The translations under genes were made by a program, and so were the position numbers. The notes beneath the pieces were generated by a model that saw nothing but the letters and a program-made list of their open reading frames with translations, made no database searches and had not been told where the DNA came from. This document shows positions 33,447 to 43,492 of a stretch of DNA of 64,000 nucleotides, piece by piece. The DNA lies in contig CP021224.1 in assembly GCA_003999685.1 (NCBI GenBank), positions 1,798,001 to 1,862,000 on the forward strand. Reading direction: 5' to 3'. This DNA comes from Taiwanofungus camphoratus. Lineage: Eukaryota > Basidiomycota > Agaricomycetes > Polyporales > Taiwanofungaceae. Each line of letters opens with the position of its first letter. Positions within the stretch are counted from its first letter, which is position 1.

Positions 33447-34068
33447 GTAATGTCGGTGTATGTCCTGATTGTTCTCCGCTTGATAACAATGAGCCTTCCC
33501 GGCGCATGTCAGGGTCGACCTCCGCCTCGTTTTGAAGGATGGATCCAGCTTGCCACCGGTGATAGAAATCTCGGGCGCTCAGTAGCCTTTGATATAGGTT
33601 CACGATTATGGGAACAGCCAACTGAAATGAGAAACGTGGGTTTGAGAGCACCTTTTGAGCAGTGAGGATGCGGTGGTCAAGGACTTCGTCAAAATCTTCA
33701 GAGGGAGTGGGAGGCAGAGGTCGGCTCCCTTCCCTACTTGTCAGCCTGTCGTGATTTTCTAATACAGCTTGCCAAGCGTCGCTGGCTCTGGAGATGCGGG
33801 AGCGGGTGTAAAGAATCAGCTCCCTCTGTTCGGCTGGGAGGAAACTGGTGGAACTATCGGCGTGGAGAATGGCTCTGAGGTTGCGCTCAGCTCGATCCAA
33901 GACCTCTTCTAAAGTCGGGAGAGTAGGGTCAAATGCTGCATGATCCAGCTTTTCTTCTTGTTCGTAGTCGATATCAAAAGGTCGTTGATAATCCGTGGTG
34001 GTCAGTACTAGTCCTATGAGTACGCTGACCTCACCTTCTTCGAGACCAATACGGGTCTTTTTAGGCAC
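33433..34068 (-). CDS. Family F upstream ORF (211 aa) overlapping gag
   Basis: This intact ORF begins MPKKTRIGLEEGEVSVLIG about 60 bp inside the 5' LTR edge and ends LHEDF-stop. It overlaps the gag ORF by 14 bp, with the gag ATG inside the sequence ATGAAGACTTCTAA. It is helical and charged (LEEVLDRAERNLRAIL, RSRISRASDAWQAVL) with no motif I recognise. It is in the frame upstream of gag by one base, so it is either the true N-terminal part of gag separated by a frameshift, or a separate ORF. It has no stop codon inside, unlike the rest of the element. Confidence 0.6.
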   Translation of the reverse strand: MPKKTRIGLEEGEVSVLIGLVLTTTDYQRPFDIDYEQEEKLDHAAFDPTLPTLEEVLDRAERNLRAILHADSSTSFLPAEQRELILYTRSRISRASDAWQAVLENHDRLTSREGSRPLPPTPSEDFDEVLDHRILTAQKVLSNPRFSFQLAVPIIVNLYQRLLSARDFYHRWQAGSILQNEAEVDPDMRREGSLLSSGEQSGHTPTLHEDF

Positions 34069-34113
34069 TGTCTTCTTGTGACTTCTCGAACCTGGACGGG
34101 TTCGGGTTTGTGG

Positions 34114-34124
34114 AGTCGTATTCT
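34114..34124 (-). promoter_or_regulatory. Primer-binding site of family F, self-complementary
   Basis: Two bases from the inner edge of the 5' LTR the sense strand reads AGAATACGACT. Its reverse complement AGTCGTATTCT matches the LTR segment about 33 nt after TATAAA: AGTTGTATTCT in both F LTRs (one G-U pair) and exactly AGTCGTATTCT in the solo copy at 58622-58632. This is the Tf1 self-priming arrangement, where the transcript's own 5' end primes minus-strand DNA. I see no TGG-type tRNA site. Confidence 0.7.
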
Positions 34125-34126
34125 AG

Positions 34127-34626
34127 TGTTACTGGGGGGTTCACCCTGGTAATGCTGCAGAAGCTTGGAGCAGTGTGCAGCGAAGGGTCAAAGAGGAGCG
34201 ACGGTGACGACAAGTCACGATCCTTGGTAGTCTTCAACTACAAGCCCTGTGTAGTCGCGATAGTCTTTACGGGCTTCTTCTGGTGCGAGAAGATGTGTAA
34301 AGAAAAGCGTGTATTGGTACTAATGCGTAGTACACTTTAGGAAAGGATGAACGAAGAGAATACAACTAGGGGAACCTCCAGCAGTGGGACCCCCCTTTAT
34401 ACTGCCACCACCAACCCCCAGGTATACTAGCAGCCCCCCAGAGACCGCATAAGGCAAGAGGAGTCAGCGGCCCAAAAGTACATAACTACCATGGCGTAAG
34501 CGGGGACAGTCGGCCCGTCAGTCAATCTGGGTAAGTAAGGTGTGGAAGGGATGCCGCGCGTCCATGGTGTGACAAACAAAGGGAAAGAAAAAATGAACAA
34601 GTCTCTGGTCCTACCCGACGGTAACA
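34127..34626 (-). repeat. 5' LTR of family F
   Basis: 500 bp, + strand TGTTACTGGG to CGGTAACA. Minus-strand TATAAA (34401-34396) precedes the proposed transcript start AGTTGTATTCT (34367-34357). Its right flank CTTCC is the target duplication. Confidence 0.9.
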
Positions 34627-34631
34627 CTTCC

Positions 34632-35108
34632 TGCTGTACCGGGAAGGCACTAGGATCGAGTACACACCGCTCGAGATCTTCCAGGAACTCGTGTGTAACA
34701 ACGAGTGGGCAGAGGACCTTGTTCTTCACCCACATCACTCGTCTAAAGCTCGGTATCAATCGGCCTCAGGCAGCAGTGGCTTATTTTTATTTGCCATCTT
34801 TGACACCCGGTCTGGCTCTACGGCTATTTGGATCATAAAAAAGCCAGTTCATCTATTTGGCAAGACGTACCGTCTACAATAATGGGTAGAGACTGCTGCG
34901 GTCCCTCTCTGCCTCTGATGCTGGCGCTGGGGTCATATCACCCCATTGTGCCAGTTTGCCCATGAATGCTGTGTAAAATGTGGTGAACCTCACATATTAG
35001 TGCTGCATGAAGAACTTTCCTCATGCTGCACACAACGAAGGACTGCAATGTCAGTTAAAACCATTGCATGTCCCCCTGAACACGCCAGCTGCCCTAATTG
35101 TGGCAAAT
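34632..35108 (+). pseudogene. LINE-2 ORF1, third part
   Basis: It continues the ORF1 frame: TRIEYTPLEIFQELVCNNEW and IWIIKKPVHLFGKTYRLQ. After a TAA (near 34,881) and a TGA it reaches the first Cys-rich block (CQFAHECCVKCGEPH, CCTQRRTAM.., ASCPNCGK). Such Cys-rich ends are typical of LINE ORF1 proteins. The frame stops at the family H LTR (duplication CAAAT) and resumes as SGNNGHQADSPKC at 35.69 kb. Confidence 0.7.
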
Positions 35109-35679
35109 TGTTACAAGGCGGTAATGGTGTGAACATACATTTTCACTTCTCTTCACTATACCAGACTAGCAGGTCGTGTACACTTACAATTATCACCATC
35201 ATTCCTGATGGGCTGGCCGTCACCCGCTTAGTTATGGACTGTTCCTCAGAAGGGACCACTTGGGCCTCTGACTTATGGACGCTTAGGTGCTGGTACCCGT
35301 GGGAGTGAGGGCTGGCTTGCCCTAAACCCACCATAGTACTTAAGGGGTTGGCTCACTGCGGAGCACCCCAATCTTGTCCTCCTTAGTTATACTGTGTACT
35401 TTGGTGCCATTGTTACCATTTGTACTTTACGACTGGGCTTAGGCCCCTATACCTTTGTCTATTCAACGGGTTGCCTTAGACCATCTATATCCTTGTGACT
35501 ACACTAGGACTTAGACTGTGACTTAGCCCGCAACTCTCTCGAGACCGTTGGGCTAGCGGTTGGAGACTTAGACATGTACTCGTCGTCAGCCAGGCTGACT
35601 CCTCGTTTACACTTCACGCCTGACTACTCAATGACTCCCTGTCACGGTAGTCACCTACGGGCGTAGACCCTCCATAACA
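35109..35679 (-). mobile_element. Solo LTR, family H (copy 3, inverted)
   Basis: 571 bp, inverted relative to 8121-8691. On the + strand it starts TGTTACAAGGCGG and ends CTCCATAACA. The perfect duplication CAAAT flanks it (35104-35108, 35680-35684). It splits the zinc-knuckle region of LINE-2 ORF1. Confidence 0.92.
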
Positions 35680-35684
35680 CAAAT

Positions 35685-36013
35685 CTGGCAACAATGGACA
35701 CCAAGCGGACTCCCCAAAGTGCCAGTGGGCGAGGAAGCGACGTGAAAGACAATGGCATAAGGCCCATCCACTGGTGGTGTCTGTTGCACAAGGAAGGGTG
35801 GCAGCTGCAAAAGCTGCCACCAGAGGTAAACTGTGTGGCCTTTTGGAAAAGGCACACAGCAAACAGCCAGCTCGACCCAAATCCTCGGGTGAGTCATTCG
35901 AGATCACGGACACTTCTGATGCAGAAGGTGTTTCTGGTCATGAGAGCAGTGAGATTTATTCCAGTGGCTCGAGCATGCCTAGGCCTCGAGGTGCCGGAGG
36001 GTCAACTGTATAA
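35685..36013 (+). pseudogene. LINE-2 ORF1, C-terminal part
   Basis: The reading frame after the H insertion completes the Cys/His block. It runs through a Lys/Arg-rich stretch (GKLCGLLEKAHSKQPARPKSS) and a Ser/acidic end (ITDTSDAEGVSGHESSEIY) to a TAA at 36011-36013. ORF2 begins 21 bp later. The order ORF1-ORF2 is as expected for a two-ORF LINE. Confidence 0.65.
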
Positions 36014-36034
36014 GTGGACAATTTTTAGTCGTCT

Positions 36035-36849
36035 ATGTATAGTACACCGCAAAGCTCAGTTGTAAATATATCACACGATCGGTCTGAGTCTCCCAATGAG
36101 TCACCTGACCTCAACCGTACATCTAGCCCATTTGGAGGTGGCGAATCAATGAATGGTGAACAAGAAATTTGGCCCACCATTACAATTGTTAGTGCAAATG
36201 TCCAGAAATCAGCAGAAAATACTGGTATTTTGCTTGAGCGACATCAGGATGCTGACATTATCTGCATCCAGGAGATCTTCTGGGGTCGCATCAAGGATGT
36301 GGCCTCAGCCAAGTCACGGGATGGGGAGGCATATGAGAATACATCTGCCCACGCCTCATTCAAGTGTCTAGGGGCATCCAAGGACTCCCAAGTTCCCATC
36401 TATGTCAACAAGCAGTGGGCTTCAGCTTCGCCACAAGTTGTCACTCATAGTGTCTCCCACAAGGATTGCCTTCTGGTAGCACTCAAGCTCACATCTGGGG
36501 ACTTCCATGTCCTCAATGTGTACAATGACAGCACCACATTCGATGCTATCTGATATTTGAAAACACGTGTCCATGTGCTTCCACCCATTGCATGCATGTG
36601 TGGGGATTTCAATCTCCACCACCCATTATGAGATGCACATGCTGCAGGATCTCAGGTGCAGCCTCCGCATTATGCTGATTCCAATCGCCTCATTGAGTTG
36701 GCCCAGGCTGAACTTGATTTGGTTCTAATGAACACCCAGGACGGTTCAGTCACTTGGCGTTCCCATAACATTGCTCTCACACCTGGGGTCATTGACCTGG
36801 TATAGATTGATCCAGTGTACTATAAAGGACAAGATCTAAAAGTACTCAT
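36035..36849 (+). pseudogene. LINE-2 ORF2, endonuclease domain (first part)
   Basis: The APE-type endonuclease is readable: TIVSANVQKSAENTGILLER, DIICIQEIFWG (catalytic Glu), LLVALKLTSGDFHVLNVYND, MCGDFNLHHPL, DGSVTW. Stops are TGA at 36551 (AI-stop-YLKTR), TGA in HPL-stop-DAH, and a TAG near 36.80 kb where Trp fits. The frame is cut at 36849 by a family D LTR. No RT domain of this element remains in the window, so LINE-2 is truncated after the endonuclease at 38036. Confidence 0.8.
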
Positions 36850-37873
36850 TGATACAAGCTGGTATCAACGACCGGGAAGCCTCAAACGTGAGGACCTGGC
36901 TACTAGAGATAGTAGTGAGGCTTTATGGACACTGCGTATGTCCTCCTGGGCAAAGTCGATAGAGTCGAGCGAGTACTTAGGTACAATGATACAAATTGGT
37001 ATCTCGGATCCTATATGTTGCCTCACGCGTGAGGGCCTGACCACGATAGAAGGTGGCGAGGTCTTATGGTCGATATAGACCGAGTGTCGTGAAGTCCGTA
37101 GACTCGAGCGAGTATCACTCAGATATGAGCGAGAGGATACAAAACACGAATATAGTGGTAACAAGATCAGACTTAAGGTCCGACCTAAGCTAGAGTACAT
37201 GCTATATATACAAATACCAATCATGAGCACAGACCAAGAACTACTCTAGGGCAGGAGGTCCGAAGTGTGGTACGACTATAGATAAATAGAAGGTGGTACG
37301 ATCCGGGCGTATTAGCAATACGTATGAGTGATGAGGAATGTGGTAAGCGGCCCGGATATGAGTCAGAGTCCTATGCGTAAGCGGGGCCGATCCGGGGCCC
37401 ATACAGTAATAGTCCATGTGTAAGCAATGACCGTGGTAATGACAAGAAATAGAAATTGTATCATACGAAGTGAAAGGTCGCAAGATATGAGTATAAGATT
37501 GCTAGTGGTAACTAGCTACTTGGTAACCAGATCGAACTTAAGGTCCGACCTACAAAGTACAGGGCCTTATATACGTATTCTACCCTGTGCACGGACCATG
37601 GCACGTGGTCTAAGAATCAGCATGAGTAAGCGTAAGTAAGGCGATATGAGTCATCGGGCCGTATTAGCAATCAGTAAGCGTAAGACGGAATGTGTAAGCG
37701 GGGCCCGATATGAGTCAACGTCCATGAGTAACCGGGGCCCGTACCATAAACAGCGATGAGTCAAGATGCTGCGTGAAGAAGCTGGGTCTACCCGAGGCCT
37801 GTCCTAGAAGCAAAAGGTCACGGGACCGATCCAAGGTCCGACCGATAAGATATGCGATAAAGAAATTGTATCA
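36850..37873 (-). mobile_element. Solo LTR, family D (copy 2), carrying a nested LTR
   Basis: It starts TGATACAAGCTGG and ends AAATTGTATCA with perfect duplication CTCAT (36845-36849, 37874-37878). Removing the nested family E LTR and its 5-bp duplication leaves 542 bp, the length of the other D LTRs. Sense strand is minus. It sits in the endonuclease of LINE-2. Confidence 0.92.
36987..37463 (-). mobile_element. Solo LTR, family E, nested in the D LTR
   Basis: 477 bp, TGATACAAATTGG to AAATTGTATCA. The flanks are TACAA (36982-36986) and TACGA (37464-37468), a target duplication with one change. It is a divergent relative of the 490-bp LTRs of the full E element (for example it lacks a short block near ACGAATATGATAGTCGC). 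It therefore belongs to an older E subfamily. Confidence 0.88.
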
Positions 37874-37878
37874 CTCAT

Positions 37879-38036
37879 GTCACAACAGCGATCATGCGGT
37901 CCTGAGGTGGGAGATGCCCATTAAGGTTGAACCAGAACCGGTGCGGGGAATCCCTTATACAGGTGATGCGGCTCAACAATTTGTGACGGCAACGGTGAAA
38001 TTGTTCACCAATTACCCTACACATTTTAGCAGCGCT
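37879..38036 (+). pseudogene. LINE-2 ORF2, endonuclease end
   Basis: It resumes with SDHAVLRWEMPIKVEP, the conserved SDH motif of APE-type endonucleases, after the D insertion. A 1-nt frame change occurs near the junction. It ends at 38036 against the left LTR of the D element. The remainder of ORF2 is absent. Confidence 0.75.
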
Positions 38037-38579
38037 TGATACAATTTCTTTTATTGCATATCTTATCAGTCAGACCTCAGATCGGTTCCGTGACCTTTCA
38101 CTTCTAGGACGGGCCTCGGGTAGGCCCAGCTTCTTTGCGCAGCATCTTGACTCATCGCTGTTTATGGTACGGGCCCCGGTTACTCATGGACGTTGACTCA
38201 TATCGGGCCCCGCTTACACATTCCGTCTTATGCTTACTGATTGCTAATATGGCCCGATGACTCATATCACCTTACTTACGCTTACTCATGCTGATTCTTA
38301 GACCACGTGCCATGGTCCGTGCACAGGGTAGAATACGTATATAAGGCCCTGTACTTTGTAGGTCGGACCTTAAGTTCGATCTGGTTACCAAGTAGCTAGT
38401 TACCACTAGCAATCTTATACTCATATCTTGCGACCTCTCACTTCGTACCTAAGTACTTGCTCGACTCTATCGACTTCGCCCAGGAGGACATACGCAGTGT
38501 CCATAAAGCCTCACTATTATCCCTAGTAGCCAGATCCTCATGTTCAAGGCTTTCCGATCGTTGATACCAGCTTGTATCA
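38037..38579 (+). repeat. 5' LTR of family D
   Basis: 543 bp, TGATACAATTTC to CTTGTATCA. TATATAA at 38338-38344; the segment TAAGTTCGATCT (38371-38382) lies about 33 nt beyond and pairs with the primer-binding site. Inverted solo copies lie at 28636 and 36850. Confidence 0.9.
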
Positions 38580-38581
38580 AA

Positions 38582-38593
38582 AGATTGAACTTA
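38582..38593 (+). promoter_or_regulatory. Primer-binding site of family D, self-complementary
   Basis: AGATTGAACTTA starts three bases after the 5' LTR. Its reverse complement TAAGTTCAATCT occurs exactly in the 3' LTR of the same element (near 52.93 kb) and with one change (TAAGTTCGATCT) in the 5' LTR, at the position expected for the transcript start. In family E both partners differ (AAGATCAGACTTA with TAAGTCTGATCTT), so pairing is kept by paired changes. Confidence 0.75.
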
Positions 38594-38641
38594 CACTAAG
38601 TCGCCCCTAGTCTTATCTAGTAGGGCTAACCGTTAGACACC

Positions 38642-40000
38642 ATGTCTACCATCAAGACAGTCGACCCCACCGCTTGGGGATTGCCGACTCAAGTAAACGA
38701 TGCGCCACTTCTGTACGATCGACTTCATTGGACTTTTGTTGACCAGAACCTCGATCCGATCTACCCAAACTCTCCACTAGCGTGGGCAGGGACAATTTCA
38801 AATTGATGAGCACAGGAGAAATTAGCCTCCTACTTCAGACGTAACCCTCCGCCAGACGGAAGAGACCCAGCTGGTTTCTTTCCCGTGTCGATACCTTCGA
38901 CACCGATAGCCACTCCGACCACTCCCACATTCCCGACACTTCCTTCCACACCCATAACCCCTACTACCCCTACCACGATGGCTACTATCACAACAATGAC
39001 CAGGGCGGAGCTTGAAGCACTCATAGCGCACCTTTTGGCACAAAAGCAACAGAGGAGTCGACCCCTTAAGCTCAACATTCCTGCACCAGAGCCGTTCACC
39101 GGGCAAGGAGAAGATCTGGAGCATTTCCTCCAGTGGGTGGAGCACTACCTCACTGCCACCAACAATCGAGGGTTAAGCGATAATGCAAAGATCGCTTACA
39201 CAGTCGCTCTCATGAAAGGAGGGCAGGACGCACGTATCTGGTGCGATACATTTTATGAACGGGCCACGGGAGGGCATGCTCCCTACGCTAGCTGGGACAT
39301 ATTCAAGGCGAGCTTGTGACTCGCATTCCCCGAGCACGAAGGAGTCCAGAGGGCTCACCAGGTGCTAATGGAGTTGCTGGCCAAGCAACTAAACAAGAAG
39401 ACCAGGGTCAGTACAAAGATGTACGTGGAGAGGTTCTGACTCCTGGCAGAGAAGGCCAAGTTAAAGGATGCCTTTGGGGGCCTCCAAGGCCAATGCACTG
39501 AGAACAATTACCCCACACTGAGGGCGATCTTCATCAAAGGTCTGGACCGCCAGATCTACACGACACTCGCAGACTGCACCAATACAGAACGACCCAACTC
39601 CATGAAGAAATGGTACACCGACATTCTTCACCTCGACACCGTCTACAGAGGGATCGACCAAACCCTCTCCACCACCTCTGACGTCGACTATGGCGAACCC
39701 ATGGAGGTGGATGCACTTGTTACTCCACGTCCCACGCCGTTCACCAAGAAGTGGGAGGATGGATGCAGCCTTAGCGAGAAGGAAAGGAAGTACCACATGG
39801 ACAATCGTCTATGTTTCTACTGCCACAAAGGAGGACACGTGGTGCGCAAGTGTCCGAAGAAGACGGCCAAAACAGGCCAAAGGAATACCTCGAAGGAACC
39901 CGAGGTGCAATCCCTCATGGATTTCCCCTCATACATCAAGACGCTCTCATCAGATGAGAAGAGGGCGATGTTCGAGGAGTTAGGAACGGAGGATTTTTAA
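38642..40000 (+). pseudogene. Family D gag (capsid, zinc knuckle)
   Basis: ATG at 38642 (MSTIKTVDPTAWGLPTQ). The frame has a double TGA at SN-stop-stop-AQEK, then a Pro/Thr-rich linker. The capsid region follows (PEPFTGQGEDLEHFLQWVEHY, ALMKGGQDARIWCDTFYERA), then TGAs after FKASL and VERF. A CCHC knuckle (CFYCHKGGHVVRKC) follows, and the end is GTEDF-TAA at 39998-40000. Most TGAs sit where the E copy has Arg. The conserved end sequence GGATTTTTAA is the proposed -1 frameshift site into pol. Confidence 0.8.
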
Positions 40001-40031
40001 AGGGGCAGGGTGAGCCGACGCAACCACTGCC
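39994..40031 (+). promoter_or_regulatory. Candidate -1 ribosomal frameshift site, family D
   Basis: T-TTT-TAA at the gag stop (39994-40000) is followed after 2 nt by a possible stem GGCAG (40004-40008) / CTGCC (40027-40031). Pol is open in the -1 frame directly from here (GFLKGQGEPTQPLPV..). Family E has the same heptamer and a 6-bp stem GGGCAG/CTGCCC at the same place. A slip with the stop codon in the A site is unusual, so this is inference. Confidence 0.5.
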
Positions 40032-42729
40032 TGTATCCATTTCACTGTCCCGTGTTGTACTTGTAGTCCGGAATGACAGAGCCCTTCACATTCTGATTAC
40101 TGTGGGACGAAAAGCCGTCGAAGCCCGCACCTTTATCGATAGTGGCGCATCGGGAATATTCGTGCATCCACAATTTGTTAAGGAACACAAGCTACAGACT
40201 GAGGCGCTACCATGCCCAATACTGGTGTTCAACGTGGACGGCACTGCCAACAAGCAAGTGCTCATCAACAGACGAGCCTTGCTGTCGTACAAAATCGGGA
40301 ATGAGCCCCGGTTTGTCAAAGCATACGTGGCCAGTATAGGGAACGAAGACGTCATCTTCGGACATACATGGCTCAAACTCAAGAACCCCAGTATCGACTG
40401 GAAGAGAGGTCATGTGGAACTGAAGCACCGCATGACCCTGCAAGAATCTTGAGAGTGGAAGAAGGGGATCATTGCACAACGAGTAGCGCGACTGGAGCTG
40501 AAGAAACTAGCCGAACGAGAATGGGAAGAAGCCCTGGATCCTGTGCTAGACTATGAGGTAGACTGGTCAGCACCCCCTTGTCCACAAGTAGCGGCATTCC
40601 TCGCCGAACGAGACAAACGTCTCAAGAAACAATGGCAGCCCACCATTGAGGAGGTAGAAGACGAAGGAGACTTCGAGGTGATCGACACCATGTCTCCTGT
40701 CTTACCAACAACAGACATGTCTAGGCAGACAGCATGCCGTGACATCCCAGTCACACCCCTGGTAGAAGAATCGGTCAACGGTATCACACTGGATCAGGCG
40801 ATGGAAACGATCGACAATGATGAACTGGTCATAGCGTCCATCGAGGGAGATGATCGAATCACGACATATAGACGGGACTCATACCTGGCGTATTGAGACG
40901 CCCCGCTCACGGAAAAGGAGTACCCTCTCGAAGGAACCTATCGTCGTCTCTGAAACGGTCTCATCTGGCAGGTCAAGCACGACATCGGTCGACTCACCAC
41001 GTCCACTGAACTCGCTATCAAGGAACACGCCAAGAAAGAGGAGAAACCAGTCACAGAACTCATCCCCGAGTACCTCCATGATCTCCTCCCGGTGTTCGAC
41101 AAAGCCAAGGCAGCGAGGCTTCCCCAGCATTCGGAGTTTGACCACGAGATAAATCTCAAGCCGGATTTTAAGGACTTTAAGCAGTCAACGTATCCTCTCA
41201 ACCAGGATCAACGAGCGGAACTGGACAAGTTCCTCGAAGAGAATCTAGAGAAGGGGTACATCCGACCGTCCAAATCGCCACTCGCAAGTCCGTTCTTCTT
41301 CGTGGATAAGAAGGACGGCGGATACCGACCATGCCAGGACTACAGGGAACTCAATGAGGGAACGATCAAGGACAGATACCCTCTTCCCCTCGTAACGGAA
41401 CTTCTGGAACGCCTCAATAATGCCACGATTTTCACAAAGATGGACCTTCGTCAGGGATACAATAACCTTCGCATCAAGGAAGGTGATGAATGGAAAGCGG
41501 CTTTCGGTGTTCCAGCAGCTGGGGAAGGACCTCCCTCGTTCTACGAACCCCTGGTAATGTTCTTCGGGATGTGCAACTCACCGGCAACATTCCAATGGAT
41601 GATGAACACGGTCTTCGCAGACATGCTCAAGGAAGGATGGTTGGCAATCTATATGGATGACATCCTTATCTACTCGACAGACCCTGAGGAGCATAAGAAG
41701 CGAACATGGTGAGCTATCGAACAACTTAGAGATACCGATCTGTATCTCAAACTGGAGAAATGCAAATTCGATGTGCAAGAAGTTGAATTCTTAGGCATGA
41801 TCATCAGACCCGGACAACTCGCCATGGACCCAGTCAAGATAGCCGGCATCAAGGACTGGCCGATACCTAAGAACCTCAGGGAGGTTCAGTCGTTCATCGG
41901 ATTTGGAAACTTCTACTGCCAGTTCATACACAGCTTCTCGCATCTGGCCCAGCCTCTGGTCTCGCTTACGTGAAAGGACATCAAATGGCACTGGGACAAT
42001 GAACAGCAGAAAGCTTTTGAGGCACTAAAGAAAGCCTTTCTGGAACAACCGGTTTTACAGATGCCTGATCTGGAGAAGCCGTTCGCGCTAGAAACGGATG
42101 CATCGAAGTTCGCCACGGGCGCCGTTCTCAGGCAAAAGGACGACAATGGCAATTGGCATCCATGCGGTTATATTTCCCAGAGCATGACACCAGCGGAACG
42201 AAATTACGACGTCTATGACCGGGAACTCATGGGCGTCATGAGGGGACTCAACAAGTGGAGTCACCTCCTCATCGGAAGCCTGTATCCAGTCACGATTTAT
42301 AGTGATCACAAGAACCTGACGTACTGGAAAATGGCACGAAACCTCAATCGAAGACAAGCACGATGGGCTCTTCGCTTGTTCGAATTTGATTATAGGTTGG
42401 TTCATGTACCAGGCACGCAAATGGTGCAGAGCGATGCGCTCTCCCGACACCCCGACCACGACGACGGTTCATCAGACAACCAGGATGTAACCGTCCTACC
42501 AGACAAGGTATGGGCAGCAGCAATTGACACGAGTCTCAGGGCTTCCATTGCGGAAGCATGCGTAAATGACTTGGTGTATACAGAAGGGATGCACAATGCA
42601 CAAAACGGCTCAAACGACCACTGGACAATTCGAGATGGAGACCTCCTCTACGATAATCAGGTGTATATTCCCCTGGATGAGGATCTGCGATGACAAACGG
42701 TCTTGAATTATCATGACCTCCCCTCCGCC
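40001..42729 (+). pseudogene. Family D pol, first part: protease, RT, RNase H, start of integrase
   Basis: Protease [57 protein letters not shown]; RNase H FALETDASKFATGAVLRQ, YSDHKNLTYW; linker MVQSDALSRHPDH. One frame throughout, interrupted by TGA at 40450, 40894, about 40951, 41710, 41971 and 42691. Four of these align with Arg in the E copy. At 41710 both D and E have TGA. The frame stops at the E insertion (CCGCC at 42725-42729) between YHDLPSA and GHPGIQKTL and continues at 50778. Confidence 0.9.
42725..42729. repeat. Target-site duplication of element E
   Basis: CCGCC at 42725-42729 is repeated at 50773-50777, immediately outside the two E LTRs. It defines E as one complete insertion of 8043 bp. 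Confidence 0.95.
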
Positions 42730-43219
42730 TGATACAAATTGGTATCTTGGATCCTATATGTTGCCTCACACGTGAGGGCCTGACCACAATAGAAGGTGGC
42801 GAGGTCTTATGGTCGATATAGACCGGGTGTCGTGAAGTCGTAGACTCGAGCGAGTATCACTCAGATGTGAGCGAGAGGATACAAGACACGAATATGATAG
42901 TCGCAAGACTAATGGTAACAAGATCAGACTTAAGGTCCGACCTAAGCTAAGTACATGGTATATATACAAATACCAATCATGAGCACGGACCAAGAACTAC
43001 TCTAGGGCAGGAGGTCCGTAATGTGGTACAACTATAGATAAATAGAAAGTGGTATGATCCGGGCGTATTAGCAATACGTATGAGTGATGAGGAATGTGGT
43101 AAGCGGCCCGGATATGAGTCAGAGTCCTATGCGTAAGCGGGGCCGATCCGGGGCCCGTACAGTAATAGTCCATGTGTAAGCAATGACCGTGGTAATGATA
43201 AGAAATAGAAATTGTTTCA
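42730..43219 (-). repeat. 3' LTR of family E
   Basis: 490 bp, + strand TGATACAAATTGG to ATTGTTTCA. TATATATAC on the minus strand is followed about 34 nt on by TTAAGTCTGATCTT. The region 43,220-43,492 between it and ORF3 is short, with repeated TTTCACC/TTTCATC..CGTACC phrases and the purine tract. Confidence 0.92.
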
Positions 43220-43492
43220 TTACCCCCTTACTAAGGTCGATCTCCGAACGACCCTACTTGATTTTCCGTTAAATAAAAATGTTCGTCAACCGTGCGGGTG
43301 TTTCACCGCGTACCATGAGGATGTTTCACCTCGTATCCAGAATGAGAGTGTTTCATCTCGTACCTTGTGAGACTTTCATCGACCGGGTAAGGACCCACGA
43401 CATCGTGTAAGCCTCGTGCAATGTAGGCATGTGGGCGGCCGGGTAAGGACCCAGCACCGCTTGCAACCTACCGCCTCAAGCAAACAGCACCC

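Larger units (their letters stand above)
26360..34626 (-). mobile_element. Full-length Ty3/gypsy chromodomain retrotransposon, family F
   Basis: It has two 500-bp LTRs (26360-26859 and 34127-34626) and a perfect 5-bp target duplication CTTCC (26355-26359, 34627-34631). Coding is on the minus strand, so the 5' LTR is the right-hand one. By eye the two LTRs differ at one base only, a CpG to TpG change (ACCGG/ACTGG), which implies a recent insertion. The order is upstream ORF, gag, protease, RT, RNase H, integrase with chromodomain, ORF3, and purine tract GGAGATGGGGGTAG before the 3' LTR. It inserted into LINE-2 ORF1 and later received a family D LTR in its integrase region. Confidence 0.93.

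Noticed and set aside
37427-37639. Small ORFs shared by several LTR copies (for example 28755-28943, 37427-37639, 42766-42993, 50319-50546)
   Set aside because: They lie wholly in D or E LTRs, on varying strands, and recur only because the LTR recurs.
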